A stretch of 64,000 bases of DNA, from the NCBI GenBank assembly GCA_031216915.1, contig CM062289.1, forward strand, positions 252,397,113 through 252,461,112, in the 5' to 3' direction. Shown one piece after another: positions 32,255 through 43,727 of this stretch; the first letter of the stretch is position 1; every line of letters begins with the position of its first letter. The translations under genes and the position numbers were made by a program. This DNA comes from Pictodentalium vernedei. Its lineage: Eukaryota; Mollusca; Scaphopoda; Dentaliida; Dentaliidae. Under the pieces are notes generated by a model, which had not been told where the DNA came from, did not search any database, and saw nothing but the letters and a program-made list of their open reading frames with translations.

Positions 32255-34025
32255 GGCTTACGATTATTCCCGTGTTAAAAATGAATCGATGTAACTTATG
32301 GGTTCACATCGTTGTGCATTTGGTTGTTTTTTCAATCATTGAGGTGAAGGCTAGGAATCAATCAGATTCCAGTATTCAAAATCTTTCCCCGCGAAATTAT
32401 CCTACATAAGAGCGATCTCGCTCATAATTCACCGTCCACTTTATGTTTGGCAAAGGTTTTGATCTAGCTGGCCAAACTTAAACCTATACGCTAGGTTAGT
32501 AATGGGGACACTTTGTAACCTGTAAAATGGTTACCCATCGTGGGCACCGTAATGTTTGGACTCCTTCATTTCGGCCCTCGTGAGAATCAACTTTTTTGAC
32601 AGAGATTCTCTCCAGGTCCGAGTTCTGTGGTAACCATCCACAGTTATTAAACATGTGTTTGGTGGAAATTAAACCTGCTTTGGGTGGAAAGTGTAGAGGG
32701 CCCGTGATTCTTGGCCCATCGTTCATATTCATGTTCATTTCATATCATACTATTTTTCGTCTTCTTAATAAACCACGTACAAACTGCTGTACCTAGTACC
32801 TATTTTCTTGTGTATTCATCCAGACTTCAACACATAGCTTAATGTTCAATCTTCCTCCAGAGTTGAGTTAAAAATTACCCATGCGTCCATGTTTTGCAAG
32901 TTGGCCCAGATCCTCACGAAGCTGACGACAAACAGAGAAATTCCGTGTAGGGTTCTAGCCCCTGGAGAGTCTTTCACCCCACTCCCGTTACATCTGTTCA
33001 CCACATATTCTGAAATTCCAAATGTGTACTGTCCGTTCCTTGCAAGAATGAGAAAAAGATTTACCATCGTAAATTTGAATTTCTTTCAACCGCATCGTGT
33101 GTAAGACGGATCCACGCCGATTTTGATCGCTATTGACACCAAACGGTTGCCAAAATCTATGTTGTGTATGGTACAATCTGTTGATTGAAAAAGCATGAAT
33201 CCACCTGGTGGACAAAATCACACAAATTACCGAAATGAGACCACAACGTCTCGTAAGTTTTTAAAACAAATGAATTTAATAACCAACATAATTGATATAT
33301 TGTTCAGGTCTGTTTCTCACTGCCTATAAAATTAGTACTGGAAAACAGATCAGTAATTAATGTTCTTAAATCTCAGGAGTAATCAACAGTGACGACCCCC
33401 CCCCCCCCCCCCCCCAAACTGCAACTACAGAACGGCGATAGTTTCAAAATAAATGAAGCATACCAATTCATGTACACAAATGAATTATAATCCGTGCTTT
33501 CTAACTTAACGAAGTCGATTGATGTGAATATTCTGCATGCAGGACAGGTCATTTTTGGTTGTTTTGGCCATACTTCAGCATTCACGGGGCACCCTTGACA
33601 GCTGTCATTACTCATGCAACAACAGAAATGGTCACAGATAATAACAAATGAGGACGTTTGGTAGGTTCCCTTTTTAGTGAATCATTTTCATCTTTTTTTA
33701 CCAATTGGACTCACGACTCATGCAAAATGGAGCAGAATTGTGGGTGGGGATATGATCACTGTAGACTGACAAAAGCCACATTGGACATTCGTCAGTTTAC
33801 ATTGATGCACTTTCTCGTGACTCCATACTTGTTCTTGTGAACTGTGTGGATTTAACCCATGGTGAGTACATAAAAGGAAAACAAACAAAAGAAAAATGGC
33901 AGCCCTTGTGAAATTTAGACACCCTTAATTACAATTAGTCTTACTGTCCGTTCCTTGCAAGTATGTGAAAAAGATTTCTCCGAGTCTGTACTAGAAGGAT
34001 TGCAGAATATAACTATTCAATAATT
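32255..34025. other. Unassigned region
   Basis: A plus frame starting at 32281 encodes a hydrophobic signal-peptide-like N-terminus (MNRCNLWVHIVVHLVVFSII) of 42 codons; not identified. A 20-C run lies at 33396-33415. CTGTCCGTTCCTTGCAAG occurs at 33031 and 33948. No gene is supported. Confidence 0.4.
33396..33415 (+). repeat. Poly-C tract (20 C)
   Basis: Uninterrupted C run. Confidence 0.97.
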
Positions 34026-34265
34026 TTAACCCTTTGAACTCTAGTGGTATCTTCCATGCCAGTTCAATGGCAGCAATAAGAAGAGCCCATATTCATTATT
34101 TGGGGTAGACCTATCAATATTTTCAACGTGCAGCCTCGAGGCTGCACGTTGAAAATATTGATTGGTCAGCCCCCACACATTTACTGAACAACCATCCTAT
34201 TTAATGATGTTATGACGTATCATGTTCCTGGCCGGAAAAACGGCCTCTAGGGTTCAGAGGGTTAA
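34026..34265. mobile_element. Palindromic TTAA MITE, family P copy 3
   Basis: TTAACCCTTTGAACTCTAG to TTCAGAGGGTTAA. The perfect core arms AATATTTTCAACGTGCAGCC are centred on CTCGAG. It retains the CCTGGCCGGAAAAACGG segment seen (diverged) in copy 1. Confidence 0.95.
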
Positions 34266-34394
34266 GGTATTTTATTGCACAAAATCTGGTCTCTGACTTT
34301 CAGGCAGTGCTCTGTACCACATGGTAACCGTTCCATGGCAAATATTAATATCCACATGATCTGTGTTTCATTCCCTCAAAAATTATGTCTAATT

Positions 34395-34740
34395 TATTAT
34401 GCCCCCGAAAAGTCGAAGGGTTGTCTAGTGGAGACCTCTGTTCGTCCGTCCGTCCGTTCATCCGTCCGTCCGTACCAACATTTTCAATTGTATCTCAGGA
34501 AATGCTACTCCGATTTGAATGATATTTGGTGTGTGATAGAGCATCGTGGGGGAACGATACCTGTGTAGCGTGAGTTTCTTCCACACATTTTTTTTCAGAG
34601 TTACAGCCCCTTTTCACTCTTTCGACTTAGAATTGTTTTGGCGGGTCGGGAGGATTGGCACACGCTTTGCATTGACCCTCTTGTTGAGGTCATTCCTTTC
34701 TGGCCTTTTTTTGGACTTTGCAGAAAATTAGCTGAAATTT
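34395..34740 (+). mobile_element. ATGCCCCC-(CCGTCCGT)n element
   Basis: TTATGCCCCCGAAAAG, then (CGTC)n repeats (34441-34475), ATCTCAGGAAATGCTACTCC and GATTTGAATGATATTTGGTG. Resembles a non-coding repeat family I recall from molluscan genomes. Ends are not defined; no coding potential. Confidence 0.55.
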
Positions 34741-34886
34741 GACCAAAGTTAGGTTGGGCGTCTCCTTAAGCATCTATTGCTTAAGCATCTATTGTTCTTA
34801 TTATTGCCTGTGACATTTATTTACTACGAACGTGGGACACTTCACAGTACAAGATCGATGAAGTAAAGAAAAACTTTGCAATTCGT

Positions 34887-35129
34887 TTAACCCTTTACCT
34901 AACATGAAAAGCAGACGACACTTGCAAAAAAAAATTCTTGAATAACTAATTTTTTTCATTTTTTGTCTCAAACACATAGGTTATGACCCCTCGTTGGAAC
35001 GAGCTCGTTCCAACGAGGGGACATAACCTATGTTTTTGAGACAAAAAATTAAAAAATAATGAAAATTAATTGGCGATTTTTGAGAACAGCGCTGGCCAGT
35101 TTTTGCCGTTACGTTGGGTAAAGGGTTAA
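34887..35129. mobile_element. TTAA MITE family A, copy 6
   Basis: TTAACCCTTTACCTAACATG to GGGTAAAGGGTTAA. The arms meet at CGTTGGAACGAGCTCGTTCC, the shortest loop of the family. Mismatches are few. Confidence 0.96.
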
Positions 35130-35549
35130 ATCGAATCCGATTGTTGGTTTTGAAGCCAAATGAAATGGCTAACCTATGTGCATTGAGTCGTCTGAAGAAA
35201 CTTCCTTTTTCTATTTTAACGGGAATGATGTTCATTCGTCGACTCGGAACTGGTACAAATTCGGAACCGGTCACACGAGTAACTGGGGGCCTACTCGGCA
35301 CAAGACGTGAAGCCCTCCCGCGCGATGGAAAATTGCCAGTTGTCCAGTTGCATTGCATATCAAGGGGGATAATCAAATCTTGAATTACTAGTTGGACTGA
35401 GTCTCGAAATCACGGAATCATACACTCAACATTTATATAATAGATAGAATATTATATAATAGATATTGTAGCAGATTTTTCTTCTAGCGCAGTTGGAAGA
35501 ATCGGATTTGAACAAACTCCAAGTATTCAATCTGTGATGTTTTATTTCC

Positions 35550-36040
35550 GACCATTTCTCCGATTTATTATGAAAATTCGAGGTCCCATTGTCTATGAAG
35601 GGCAGATTCAAATACTAACCGTGTACCTTTATCATTTACTAATCTTGGATCCATATTTATGTATTTCTGGCGTTCACATTTATCTTTTATTCATTTTTAC
35701 CCTTATTTTGAAAACTCATAAAGCTGTAGGCATCCATAGAAGCGAAGATGCTCACAAAAACATCCCATTGGCTACTATTTATGCTGAGAAAATCATACAT
35801 GAAAAGAAGCCAATGGGAGAATGGGGAAATTTTTGTGCGAGTCTCGCCGTATCTATGGATGCCAACAACTTGATGAGTTTTCAAGTGGCGGCTAAAAAGA
35901 GTATAAACGGTAAATGCGAACTCCAGATATGAATAAATGTCAACCCAAGACTGAAAATTGATAAAGGTATACGGTTAATATTTGAATCTGTCCGCCATAG
36001 ACAATGGGACCTCGAATTTTCATAATAAATCGGAGAATCG
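35550..36040. mobile_element. Doubly nested foldback element
   Basis: Outer ~85-bp arms (35550-35636 and 35955-36040) share CGATTTATTATGAAAATTCG / CGAATTTTCATAATAAATCG and GTCCCATTGTCTATG. Inside lies a second inverted pair (35708-35884): GAAAACTCATAAAGCTGTAG versus AACTTGATGAGTTTTC, plus CCCATTGGCTACT / AGCCAATGGG. Both the 132-codon plus frame and the minus frame are by-products of the symmetry. Confidence 0.85.
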
Positions 36041-37282
36041 TCGCTCCTAACCCACTTTCCACTGAACAGCATCTTGTCCGGCTAAATGTTTTTCGGCCTT
36101 TTCTGTGACTTCACCCAGTTATTATGAACAACCCAAGAACACCCAACGGCCGTGTAATACACCACTGTAAAGTTTATTCATTCTCCCTTCCACTGACACC
36201 GGGTACTGCTGGATACGTTGAGTGAAACAAATTTGAGGTAGGTATAATGAAGATGGGTGCTATCGTTTTCGAAAAGCGAGTTGTGTACCTTGTTAATATT
36301 TATATACCATTATGAGGGCACGTCAGCATCGATTTAAAAATGCTACCAGATATCATTTTGCTTTCGATTTCACACCTTGTGCCGAGTACCTGTGTTGCAA
36401 ATACACGAAGCGAGTTCATCGGTCGATGGCTGTGCAGCATGATGTGGAGACCGTGGGTTTACCCTCGCCCTGAAACCTTGATGCTCGCATCTGTCGGTTT
36501 CTCTTTCTATTTCGCCGAGCCTGCCCAGAATTCTTGAAATACCTCTTGTTTAACGCACCTGATAAAAAGGTTGACACACCCAACTTTTAATAATTCCGAA
36601 CTCGGCCACCATTGTATAAAATCGTCATGATAAATTAGAATCAGTTCGCTCTGTGTTATCAAAATGTAACAGCCCGCACTATTCATCCTAATAATATAAA
36701 CAAGGCTTGCTGGAATATCTTATTTCGTGACTTACATATTAAATAACGTGATAAACGACCGAATGAAATGTCAGTGCTTCCGAATTTCCCAACCATTAAT
36801 CTTGAGCATATAATTACAAAAAATATTCAAAAATGTAATCAAGTTATGCCTTTGTTATCGTGGGTAACGAAGCAAATTAAGGGAGCGCTGTTATTACACG
36901 GTTCGAATATTTTGATTAAATTTTCTGTCTACTAACATTATAAGCTGGCAATAAAATATCAGTTAATATTCTTGTTGAACTTCAACAATAACTTACAGAA
37001 AGGCACAACAGTGATAAACCAACTGCGGTTTTAATCATGACCGAGTCATTTACTCCGGAGTTTCGGTGTTGCCCCAGAAAAAAAGGGATAAAAGGGTTAA
37101 TCTTTGATGGAGGAAATGTTACGATCAGCTGCACGGTCAACGCCCACATATTTGCGACTCCAAACTGATCAATTTCACTTGTAAAATTTGGTTTACCCCT
37201 TCATATTGAGAGAACGTGGCGCAGTATTATAATCCTTTCCTTATTTTACTCTTTTCATCCAGTGTGCGTGAATTTTTGCGTA
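36041..37282. other. Unassigned AT-rich region
   Basis: No gene or repeat recognised. Confidence 0.4.
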
Positions 37283-37335
37283 TTTATTTATTTATTGGGG
37301 TTTAACGATACTTTCGACAGCCGATGATCGGCGCG
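37283..37335 (-). mobile_element. SINE tail fragment, copy 10
   Basis: TATTTATTTATTTATTGGGG then TTTAACGATACTTTCGACAG is the reverse complement of the shared SINE/LINE tail. The rest is missing. Confidence 0.65.
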
Positions 37336-37530
37336 GGATGGGGAAGAGCCCGAATCCTTCCTGGAAAAATTTGAAATCTAGTACCCAAAGGACTCAAAAG
37401 AAGAATTGTATGGGTGTTGGTAGTTGTATTGCATATTCGTGAAGATAGGCCATTACTGTTCTTAATTGTGGGGGAAACGGCGACGCCCAGACAAAGGTAG
37501 TGGAACGGCATCTCCCAGGAAATACACGGA

Positions 37531-37680
37531 GCGACACGCGCGTATAATTGGTTAATCGATATGGCACGAATGCTAGTGCGGAAGGATAAAACGAGAGGCC
37601 TGCGGCCTCTCGTTTTATCCTTCCGCGATGACACAAGTGCCATATCGTTTAACCCATTCTCACGCGCGTGTCGTTGTGTG
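37531..37680. repeat. Family G hairpin, copy 2
   Basis: Outer arms GCGACACGCGCGT / ACGCGCGTGTCGT; inner GGATAAAACGAGAGGCC / GGCCTCTCGTTTTATCC is perfect. It abuts family B copy 2, mirroring the arrangement at 23.8 kb. Confidence 0.9.
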
Positions 37681-37684
37681 TTTA

Positions 37685-38072
37685 TTACACGCCTTCACTT
37701 CGATAAAAATAATTATTTGAAGGACACTCAGCAATTTGTTTGACAACTATCAACACTATGAACACATTTCATCGCCAACAAAATTTGCGAGGGGAACCCG
37801 TATTACTATTTCGTCCCCTTAGTTCCAAGGTGTTCTAAGTGCCTACTGGCAGATAGAACACATTGATACCCAAGGGACGATTTTTAGCTATCGCCAGGGA
37901 TTCAAACTGAAATTGTGGTGCACGATTTGTAGAAAATTCCAGTGAAAGTTCGCTTCAATTTAAAAATAGTCCATCAACGATTTCCTTTTCACACATGTGT
38001 GCGGAATGGATTTTCATTTTCCGCATGGTTTAGTGTTGCTGTAGATGGAAAATTCATAGAACAGGCGTGTAA
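37685..38072. mobile_element. Family B inverted-repeat element, copy 2
   Basis: TTACACGCC to GGCGTGTAA, in the opposite orientation to copy 1. The core hairpin is TGTTCTAAGTGCCTACTGGC with AGATAGAACACATTG. It retains a segment (TTTCCGCATGGTTTAGTG, GTAGATGGAAAATTC) deleted in copy 1. Confidence 0.88.
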
Positions 38073-38134
38073 TAGAGCATTATTGACAACACCTCATATC
38101 CGGCCTACCTCGTCCCGTGCCCCTAAAATATAAG

Positions 38135-39500
38135 TATTTTTTGGTTCACCTGCGAAGTGCAAGGGAAGCTTTAGTGATTACGTTTCGTCCAACGTCGTTC
38201 ATCCGGCGTGAGCATTTTCAACTTGTCCGAAACTACGAAACTACTGGACCAGCTTTAACCAATTTTGATATGAAAGTTCCCTGTCATGTGTTAATTCAAG
38301 TTTGTTTAAATAAAGTTACCACGCTCACGAGAGACCTCACAATGCCATAACCCTGCTAGTACCCCCAACCCTACCACAAATTAAATCTTCTCCAGAACCA
38401 CTAATCAGAAACTTTCGATATTTGGTGTACAGCCAGAATTTTAACTTAGTGGAATACGAGAAACTTTCTTTAAAGATCTGCAAATCCACCAGTCAGAATC
38501 TTTTAATATTTGGTATACAGCATACTTACACGGGTCTGATTCAAGTTCGTTCAAATCATAGCTCCGGGTATATATTTAGGCATACTATGGGATCCCGAAT
38601 TTTAACTTAGTGCAATGCGAGAAAATATCTTTTAAATCTTCTTCTTTAGATCCACCTGTCAGAATTTTTTGATATTTGATGTACAGCATCCTTATGGGTC
38701 AGATTTAAGTTCGTTCAAATCAAGTGACTGGTTTCCTATTTGGGGACCCTATGGGAGCCCAAATTTTAACTTAGTGCAATATGGGGAATTTTGTTTAAAA
38801 AGTCTTCCTTTTCTGATCCCCTTGTCAGAATCTTCTGACATTTGATAAATGGGATCCTTATGTGAGGTCCCATTCAAATTTGTTCAAATCAAGTCACTGG
38901 GTCTATATTTGGGCTTCTTATATGAGCCACGAAATTTGACAGTGCAATATGAGGAATTTTCTTTAAAACTCTTCTTCAGGTTCACCTGTCATTTTGATAT
39001 TTGGTATACAACATCCTAACGGGGGAGGAGGGGGGGGGGGGTCGCATTCAAATGTGTTCAAATCAAGTCCATGGGTTCCTATTTGGGCTACTTGTTCAAT
39101 ATGAGGCATATTCTTTCAAAATATTCCCTTCACATACACCAGCCAAATTCGTTTATATGGCATCCTTGGGGGCTCAGATTCATTTGCTCATATCAAGTCC
39201 CAAGTCCCTCTGGTCATTTTAGGCTCCATGTGGAAGCCTGAATTTAAATTAATGCAATATGTGGAATATTTTTGAAAAGATCTTCTTAAAGTTCACCAGT
39301 TGGAATTTCCTGATATTTAGTACACAGCATCGTTATGGGTCGCAGATTCAAATTTGTACAAATCAAGTTCTTGGGTTAATATTTGGGGTTCTGTATGAAA
39401 ACCCAAATCTTAACGAAGGCAGTATGAGGAATGTTCTTTAAACACCAATTTCTTCACATCCACCAGCCAGAATCGATCAACATTTGGTTTACAACTGTAT
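38135..39500 (+). mobile_element. CTCACCTG-type element 2 with diverged ~165-bp units
   Basis: Starts GGTTCACCTGCGAAG, with an ACGTTTCGTCCAACGTCGTT-type region, then repeated blocks of AGATCCACC-GTCAGAATCTT, GATATTTGGTATACAGCATC and TTCAAATCAAG. Units are much more diverged than at 2131-3953. It contains a G-rich run at about 39020-39040. Confidence 0.7.
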
Positions 39501-39618
39501 GACAAAATTAATAGGGTATTGGTTTTTCCAAAATTAATGACATATTTTATTTTGCTGAAAAATGAAAAACAGAAATCTGAAAATATTTTATTTCCATATA
39601 TTTTTTTAAATAGACTCG

Positions 39619-39858
39619 TTAACCCTTTACCTAACATGAAAAGCAGACGACACGTGCAAAATAAATTCTTGAATAACAACTTTTTTTATTTTTTGTCTCA
39701 AAAACATAGGTTATGACCCCTCATTGGAACGAGCTTGACAAGCTCGTTCCAACGAGGGGTCATAACCTATGTTTTTGAGACAAAAAATGGAAAATTAATT
39801 GGCGATTTTTGAGAATAGCGCTGGCCGGTTTTGGCCATTACGTTGGGTAAAGGATTAA
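39619..39858. mobile_element. TTAA MITE family A, copy 7
   Basis: TTAACCCTTTACCTAACATG to GGGTAAAGGATTAA. Centre GGAACGAGCTTGACAAGCTC. The right side has a deletion (AAAATGGAAAATTAATTGG) compared with copy 4. Confidence 0.95.
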
Positions 39859-39859
39859 A

Positions 39860-40186
39860 ACATATATTAAAACACCAATCACTCAAATACTTATTTTGAC
39901 TGCATTTATTTCTAAGGTTAGACGATGGCCTTCCAAGCACATTTTGAAAAGTACTCTTTCATCTCGTGCCAGAAGATTTGGGTTTTCTTCTCAAATCACG
40001 AAATTTTCTGCTCGTCCATACATCTATTAAGTATTCATAACAGTGTATATTCAAATATGGTATCGTTCTTTTAATTACTCTCGTTTACTCTCATGCTTTC
40101 CTTTTCCATATCGATCCAGACTAAATAAAGGCACATTTTGAAACTGATAAGGAAGAGAAACTCTCTTGATCTTCTGCTTGGAAAAA
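39860..40186. other. Unassigned region
   Basis: Possibly more of the LINE fragment that follows, but no coding motif is visible. Confidence 0.35.
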
Positions 40187-40650
40187 TCGGTTTACGTTCC
40201 ATTAGTTTTTCATAAGTAACCACTGCCTTATGACTGAAAAAGGGAGGCACAGCCAACCAGCATTGCCTGTAAAAGAAAGGCTCTATCGTGTATGTAATGT
40301 AGGCGATATTGAAACTGAAATCACTTTGTCATGGAGTGTAAGGAATATGAATGGCTCCGAACTGATTCATTTGGTAAAACAGGAAGAGAATACCCGCATT
40401 TCGTCAACATGGACAGTTCGGAGAAATTTTTATGAAGAATGAAATTCCACCATTATGTAACATCATCTGTAATATGAAGAAATTCTATGGCTACTTAATA
40501 ATGTGACACAATGTATAAACCCTCCATATAACATTCAATAACCAATTATTAATTCATTATCTTCTAGACTTAACATTAGTGTTATGTACTGTTGTGTAAC
40601 ATGCAATCGGCCTTGTTTTTGGTGTTTTTGCAATAAACTATCTATCTGAC
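40187..40650 (+). pseudogene. LINE 3' end, copy A (C-terminal zinc-type motif plus tail)
   Basis: Encodes TEKGRHSQPALPVKERLY then RVCNVGDIETE, a C-terminal motif typical of LINE pol (ER-C-x-C-x-H-x-C). A one-base deletion after GAAACTGAA (about 40320), visible by comparison with the second copy, shifts the frame; restored, it continues to a stop near 40505. The first Cys of the usual motif is Tyr. Ends with TTTTTGCAATAAACTATCTA, a plausible LINE 3' terminus. It is a different family from the LINE at 4.5-7.5 kb. Confidence 0.75.
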
Positions 40651-40768
40651 CCAGAAACCACTGATTTCTCGCATCCAAATTTTATAAATACCATACATAT
40701 ATTTTTTAAAAATCTGTGGTTATTGGAAATTAGGAAAAGGCATATCCGAGGTGTGTAGAACCAAGGTG

Positions 40769-40825
40769 GGGGAGAGTATGGAGGGTCTCCCCTCAGGAGG
40801 GTGACCCCCCTCCCATACTCTCCCC
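40769..40825. repeat. GGGGAGAGTATGGAGGG hairpin
   Basis: GGGGAGAGTATGGAGGGTC pairs with ACCCCCCTCCCATACTCTC; strongly purine/pyrimidine skewed arms. Confidence 0.85.
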
Positions 40826-41039
40826 AGCTAGGTACATAGCCCCCTCCCATTGGTGGTAGAAAATTTTGTAAAAGACAAGCCTCTGATAACAATTCTAGAG
40901 TATCTACGCATATGATATCCGGTGTTTCCAGCAGCTCAATAGGGCGTGGTTAAGATAAGGTGGTTTTTCGGTGCCTCTGAGCATGAGCGAGGAATCGGGT
41001 GTTTTGTAGCTAGACTGTAATGTAGAAAAGGAATATAAT

Positions 41040-41144
41040 GTCGTACCGATGTTCATTTCCGACAGATTCTATCGATGTTTCGGTAATATTCGGAATATTG
41101 CCGAACGATCGAGAGAATCTGTCAGAAATGGACAACCGTACGAC
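41040..41144. mobile_element. 105-bp foldback element
   Basis: GTCGTACCGATGTTCATTTC / GAAATGGACAACCGTACGAC arms with GACAGATTCT / AGAATCTGTC; centre CGGTAATATTCGGAATATTG. Confidence 0.85.
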
Positions 41145-41554
41145 TAGGCTTTGTCGGTCAGAATTGTTTTTTCCAACGCCTATTGAAAATTTCCGATGGA
41201 GACTGTCATAGGTGGAGGTTCGCCCCCCTGCACACCCACTGGCTTCGGCCCAGGAAAGGTAGAGCAGTTTCATTTTGATATAAACGCGTGAGTAAACCCC
41301 TCATAAAAAACATTGATTTCCACCATATGCAGTTTGTGTGTGTTTCTGTTTTCAAACATCTCCTGTTCTGTTTCAAAAAAACTTTTTAATTGATTATGAA
41401 ATTCTTAATTCGATTAATCAGTAGAAATTTTCAAGTTGTCATTTTGTCGTATTGTTTTAGAGTATGATGATTCTAGTTTGTGTACTTGTCTAACACCCAT
41501 TGCATTTTTTTGCCATAATTCATTTATGTACGAGAATTTTTGTAATAATACAAT

Positions 41555-41662
41555 ACACCCGCCGTGGACTGGTCGTAATCCGCGCGTGGGCAGTGATGTC
41601 CACGCATGCGTTTACCAAGTTGTAAAAATCATCATCAGCAATATTTTAATTAATGAAGCATT
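41555..41662. mobile_element. GTACGGTACTG family, partial copy 2
   Basis: CGTAATCCGCGCGTGGGCAG through AATATTTTAATTAATGAAGC matches 16957-17065. The right part is replaced by LINE sequence. Confidence 0.75.
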
Positions 41663-41885
41663 CGGTTTACGTTCCATTAGTTTTTCATAAGCAACCACTG
41701 CCTGATGGCTGAAAAGGGTAGGCAGAGCCAACCACCCTTGCCTGTAAAAGAAAGACTATACCGTGTATGTAATGTAGGCGATATTGAAACTGAATATCAC
41801 TTTGTCATGGAGTGTAAGGAATATGAATGGCTCCGAACTGATTCATTTGTCAAAATAGGTAGAGAATACCCGCATTTTGTTCAAA
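41663..41885 (+). pseudogene. LINE 3' end, copy B (truncated)
   Basis: Starts at the same point as copy A (CGGTTTACGTTCCATTAG) and keeps the frame intact: LPVKERLYRVCNVGDIETEY then HFVMECKEYEWLRTDSF. It is cut off after REYPHF, where a CTCACCTG-type repeat (TTCAAATCAAGCC) begins. The shared 5' breakpoint of both copies suggests duplication of one truncated insertion. Confidence 0.75.
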
Positions 41886-42550
41886 TCAAGCCTCTGGGTC
41901 CATACTTGGACTTCTTATGCGAGCCCAAATTTTAATTTAGTGCTGTATGATGGATATTCTTTTAAAATCTTATTCATATCTTCTATTCAAAATCTTATGA
42001 TATTTGATATTCAACATCCTGGGAGGGGGGGGGGGGTAGATTTAAGTTTGTTTAAATCAAGTGCCTGGGTTCATGATTAGGTAGGGTATGTAGTGTTAAC
42101 TAACCGTAGATTCTGAATGTGACTTTAAGTCCGTCCATAAACAACTTTTTTCAAGGTCAGTGATTAGGCCCCTTGTGGCCTCTTGTTTATGTAATAATTT
42201 CTTCATCACACCCCCATACCTACCCTGCTGTATGATGAATATTCTTTTAAAAATCTTATTCATATCCACTAGTCAAAATCTTATGATATTTGATATTCAA
42301 CATCCCGGGAGGTGGGGGGGGGGGGGGTAGATTTAATTTTTTTTAAAATCAAGTGCTTGGGTTCATCATTAGGTAGGCTATGCAGTGTTAACTAACCATA
42401 GATGCTGAATGTGACTTTAAATCATTCTTTAAACAACTTTTTTCGGGTGAGTGATTAGGCCCCTTGTGGCCTCTTGTTTATGTAATAATTTCTTCATCAC
42501 ACCCACATACCTACCTGACCTGCTGTATGATGGATATTCTTTTAAAATCT
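41886..42550 (+). repeat. CTCACCTG-type element end, tandemly duplicated (~290 bp)
   Basis: TGCTGTATGATGGATATTCT recurs at 41939, 42227 and 42521. Each unit runs through a G-rich run, GTAGATTTAA, TTAGGTAGG and the element terminus GGCCCCTTGTGGCCTCTTGT, then TATGTAATAATTTCTTCATC flank. The duplicated unit thus joins an element end to its flank. Confidence 0.85.
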
Positions 42551-42770
42551 GGGGGAACACTGGCGAAGCGAGACCGGTTCTCGTTAGATCACTGAAGTTA
42601 AGCAACGTCGAGCTCGGTTAATCCTTGGATGGGCGACCATTCGGCGGTTGATTCGGGTGCTTCCCGTGTGTGATTCTGCGACGTTGCATCACAAGCCAAC
42701 TGTGGACATTGGGAATGTTCACCAGTACTGCGCAATCCTTTAACGTTAACACGTTAACATTGCATTATCA
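42551..42770 (+). mobile_element. 5S rRNA-headed SINE fragment, copy 7
   Basis: The head is nearly complete 5S-like: GACCGGTTCTCGTTAGATCA, TGAAGTTAAGCAACGTCGAG and CCTTGGATGGGCGACC. After it come TTCTGCGACGTTGCATCAC and sequence unlike the usual body, so it is either 3' truncated or a different 5S-derived SINE. Confidence 0.75.
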
Positions 42771-43235
42771 CTAACAATAGGTAGGCCTGGTATGTGGCCT
42801 AGAAATTATTAGAACAAAGCCTGCTGCTGATATTTGAGGAGAGTTCAAAAAGTGTCCCAGTTGCAAATAAGATGCATCATAGATAAGAAAATGGTGTCAT
42901 ATGTGAAATACAGGAGGGTAGTTTTTTGGGTTTTTTTAAAAACCCATAAAAAACACCCCCTGTCGACATTGTCATATGTCTGTCCTAATTTATCAGTAAT
43001 CAACGATGTGTTCGCCTACAAGAAATAATGAATACAGATAAACTGAGAAGTATGGAAACCCGATTATGCCATGCTGATAACGGCTGGAACTGAATACTTA
43101 TTTTATAGGGTATACCATTTTCAGCCAGTACAGAACATTGTGGTGCTTTTTTTTCTATGATCGTGTTACGTGCCACTGATGACACAGTCGAAATCTACCA
43201 CTGATACTCTCGAATCAAGCAAAGCGATCACTGAG
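42771..43235. other. Unassigned region
   Basis: GTTTTTTGGGTTTTTTTAAAAACCC forms a small hairpin near 42920. No gene recognised. Confidence 0.4.
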
Positions 43236-43310
43236 AGGGAGAGGTGACCGAGTGGATAGGTACTCTGATCTCTCAAGCCTGAGATTGTGGTCGGGGATTA
43301 TTTTGAGGTG
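43236..43310 (+). other. tRNA-like sequence next to (CT)n
   Basis: GAGGTGACCGAGTGGATAGG resembles box A of a Leu/Ser-type tRNA, followed by CTCTCAAGCCTGAGA. There is no convincing box B or acceptor stem, so it is a pseudo-tRNA or a SINE head, not a functional tRNA. Confidence 0.35.
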
Positions 43311-43311
43311 A

Positions 43312-43313
<2 letters not shown>

Positions 43314-43402
<89 letters not shown>
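43314..43402 (+). repeat. (CT)n microsatellite, ~44 units
   Basis: Nearly uninterrupted CT dinucleotides; the (SL)n frame across it is by-product. Confidence 0.98.
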
Positions 43403-43406
<4 letters not shown>

Positions 43407-43430
43407 ATCAGCTGTCACTTACTGTTTTCT

Positions 43431-43580
43431 GAAATGGTCGCATTTGCAACAATCAGTAGTGAGGGCCTTACTATTTTGTAAAATGGCCGCCGGTTGTGAG
43501 GGTCTTACTATTTGGTGAAATGGCCGCATTCGCAACAATAAGTTGTGGGGGCCGTACTATTTTATAAAATGGCCGCCCCC
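43431..43580 (+). repeat. ~45-bp tandem repeat (AAAATGGCCGC)
   Basis: Three to four units of GAGGGCCTTACTATTTTGTA followed by AAATGGCCGC, with CGCATTTGCAACAAT inserts. Confidence 0.8.
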
Positions 43581-43727
43581 AACATGCGGAGAAAACCATA
43601 CTCCATGTCACGCTATCAAGCCACCAGTCAAATTCTCTAAAGAAGACGCTGCTATGATCTGTCCCCCGGAACCAGTCTAACCATTAAGTAGTCCATCGCC
43701 TATGTTCAGATTCACTCGTCTGGGACA

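Noticed and set aside
43236-43310. tRNA-Leu gene
   Set aside because: No box B, no acceptor stem, runs into (CT)n.
43287-43481. Ser-Leu repeat protein
   Set aside because: Translation of a (CT)n microsatellite.
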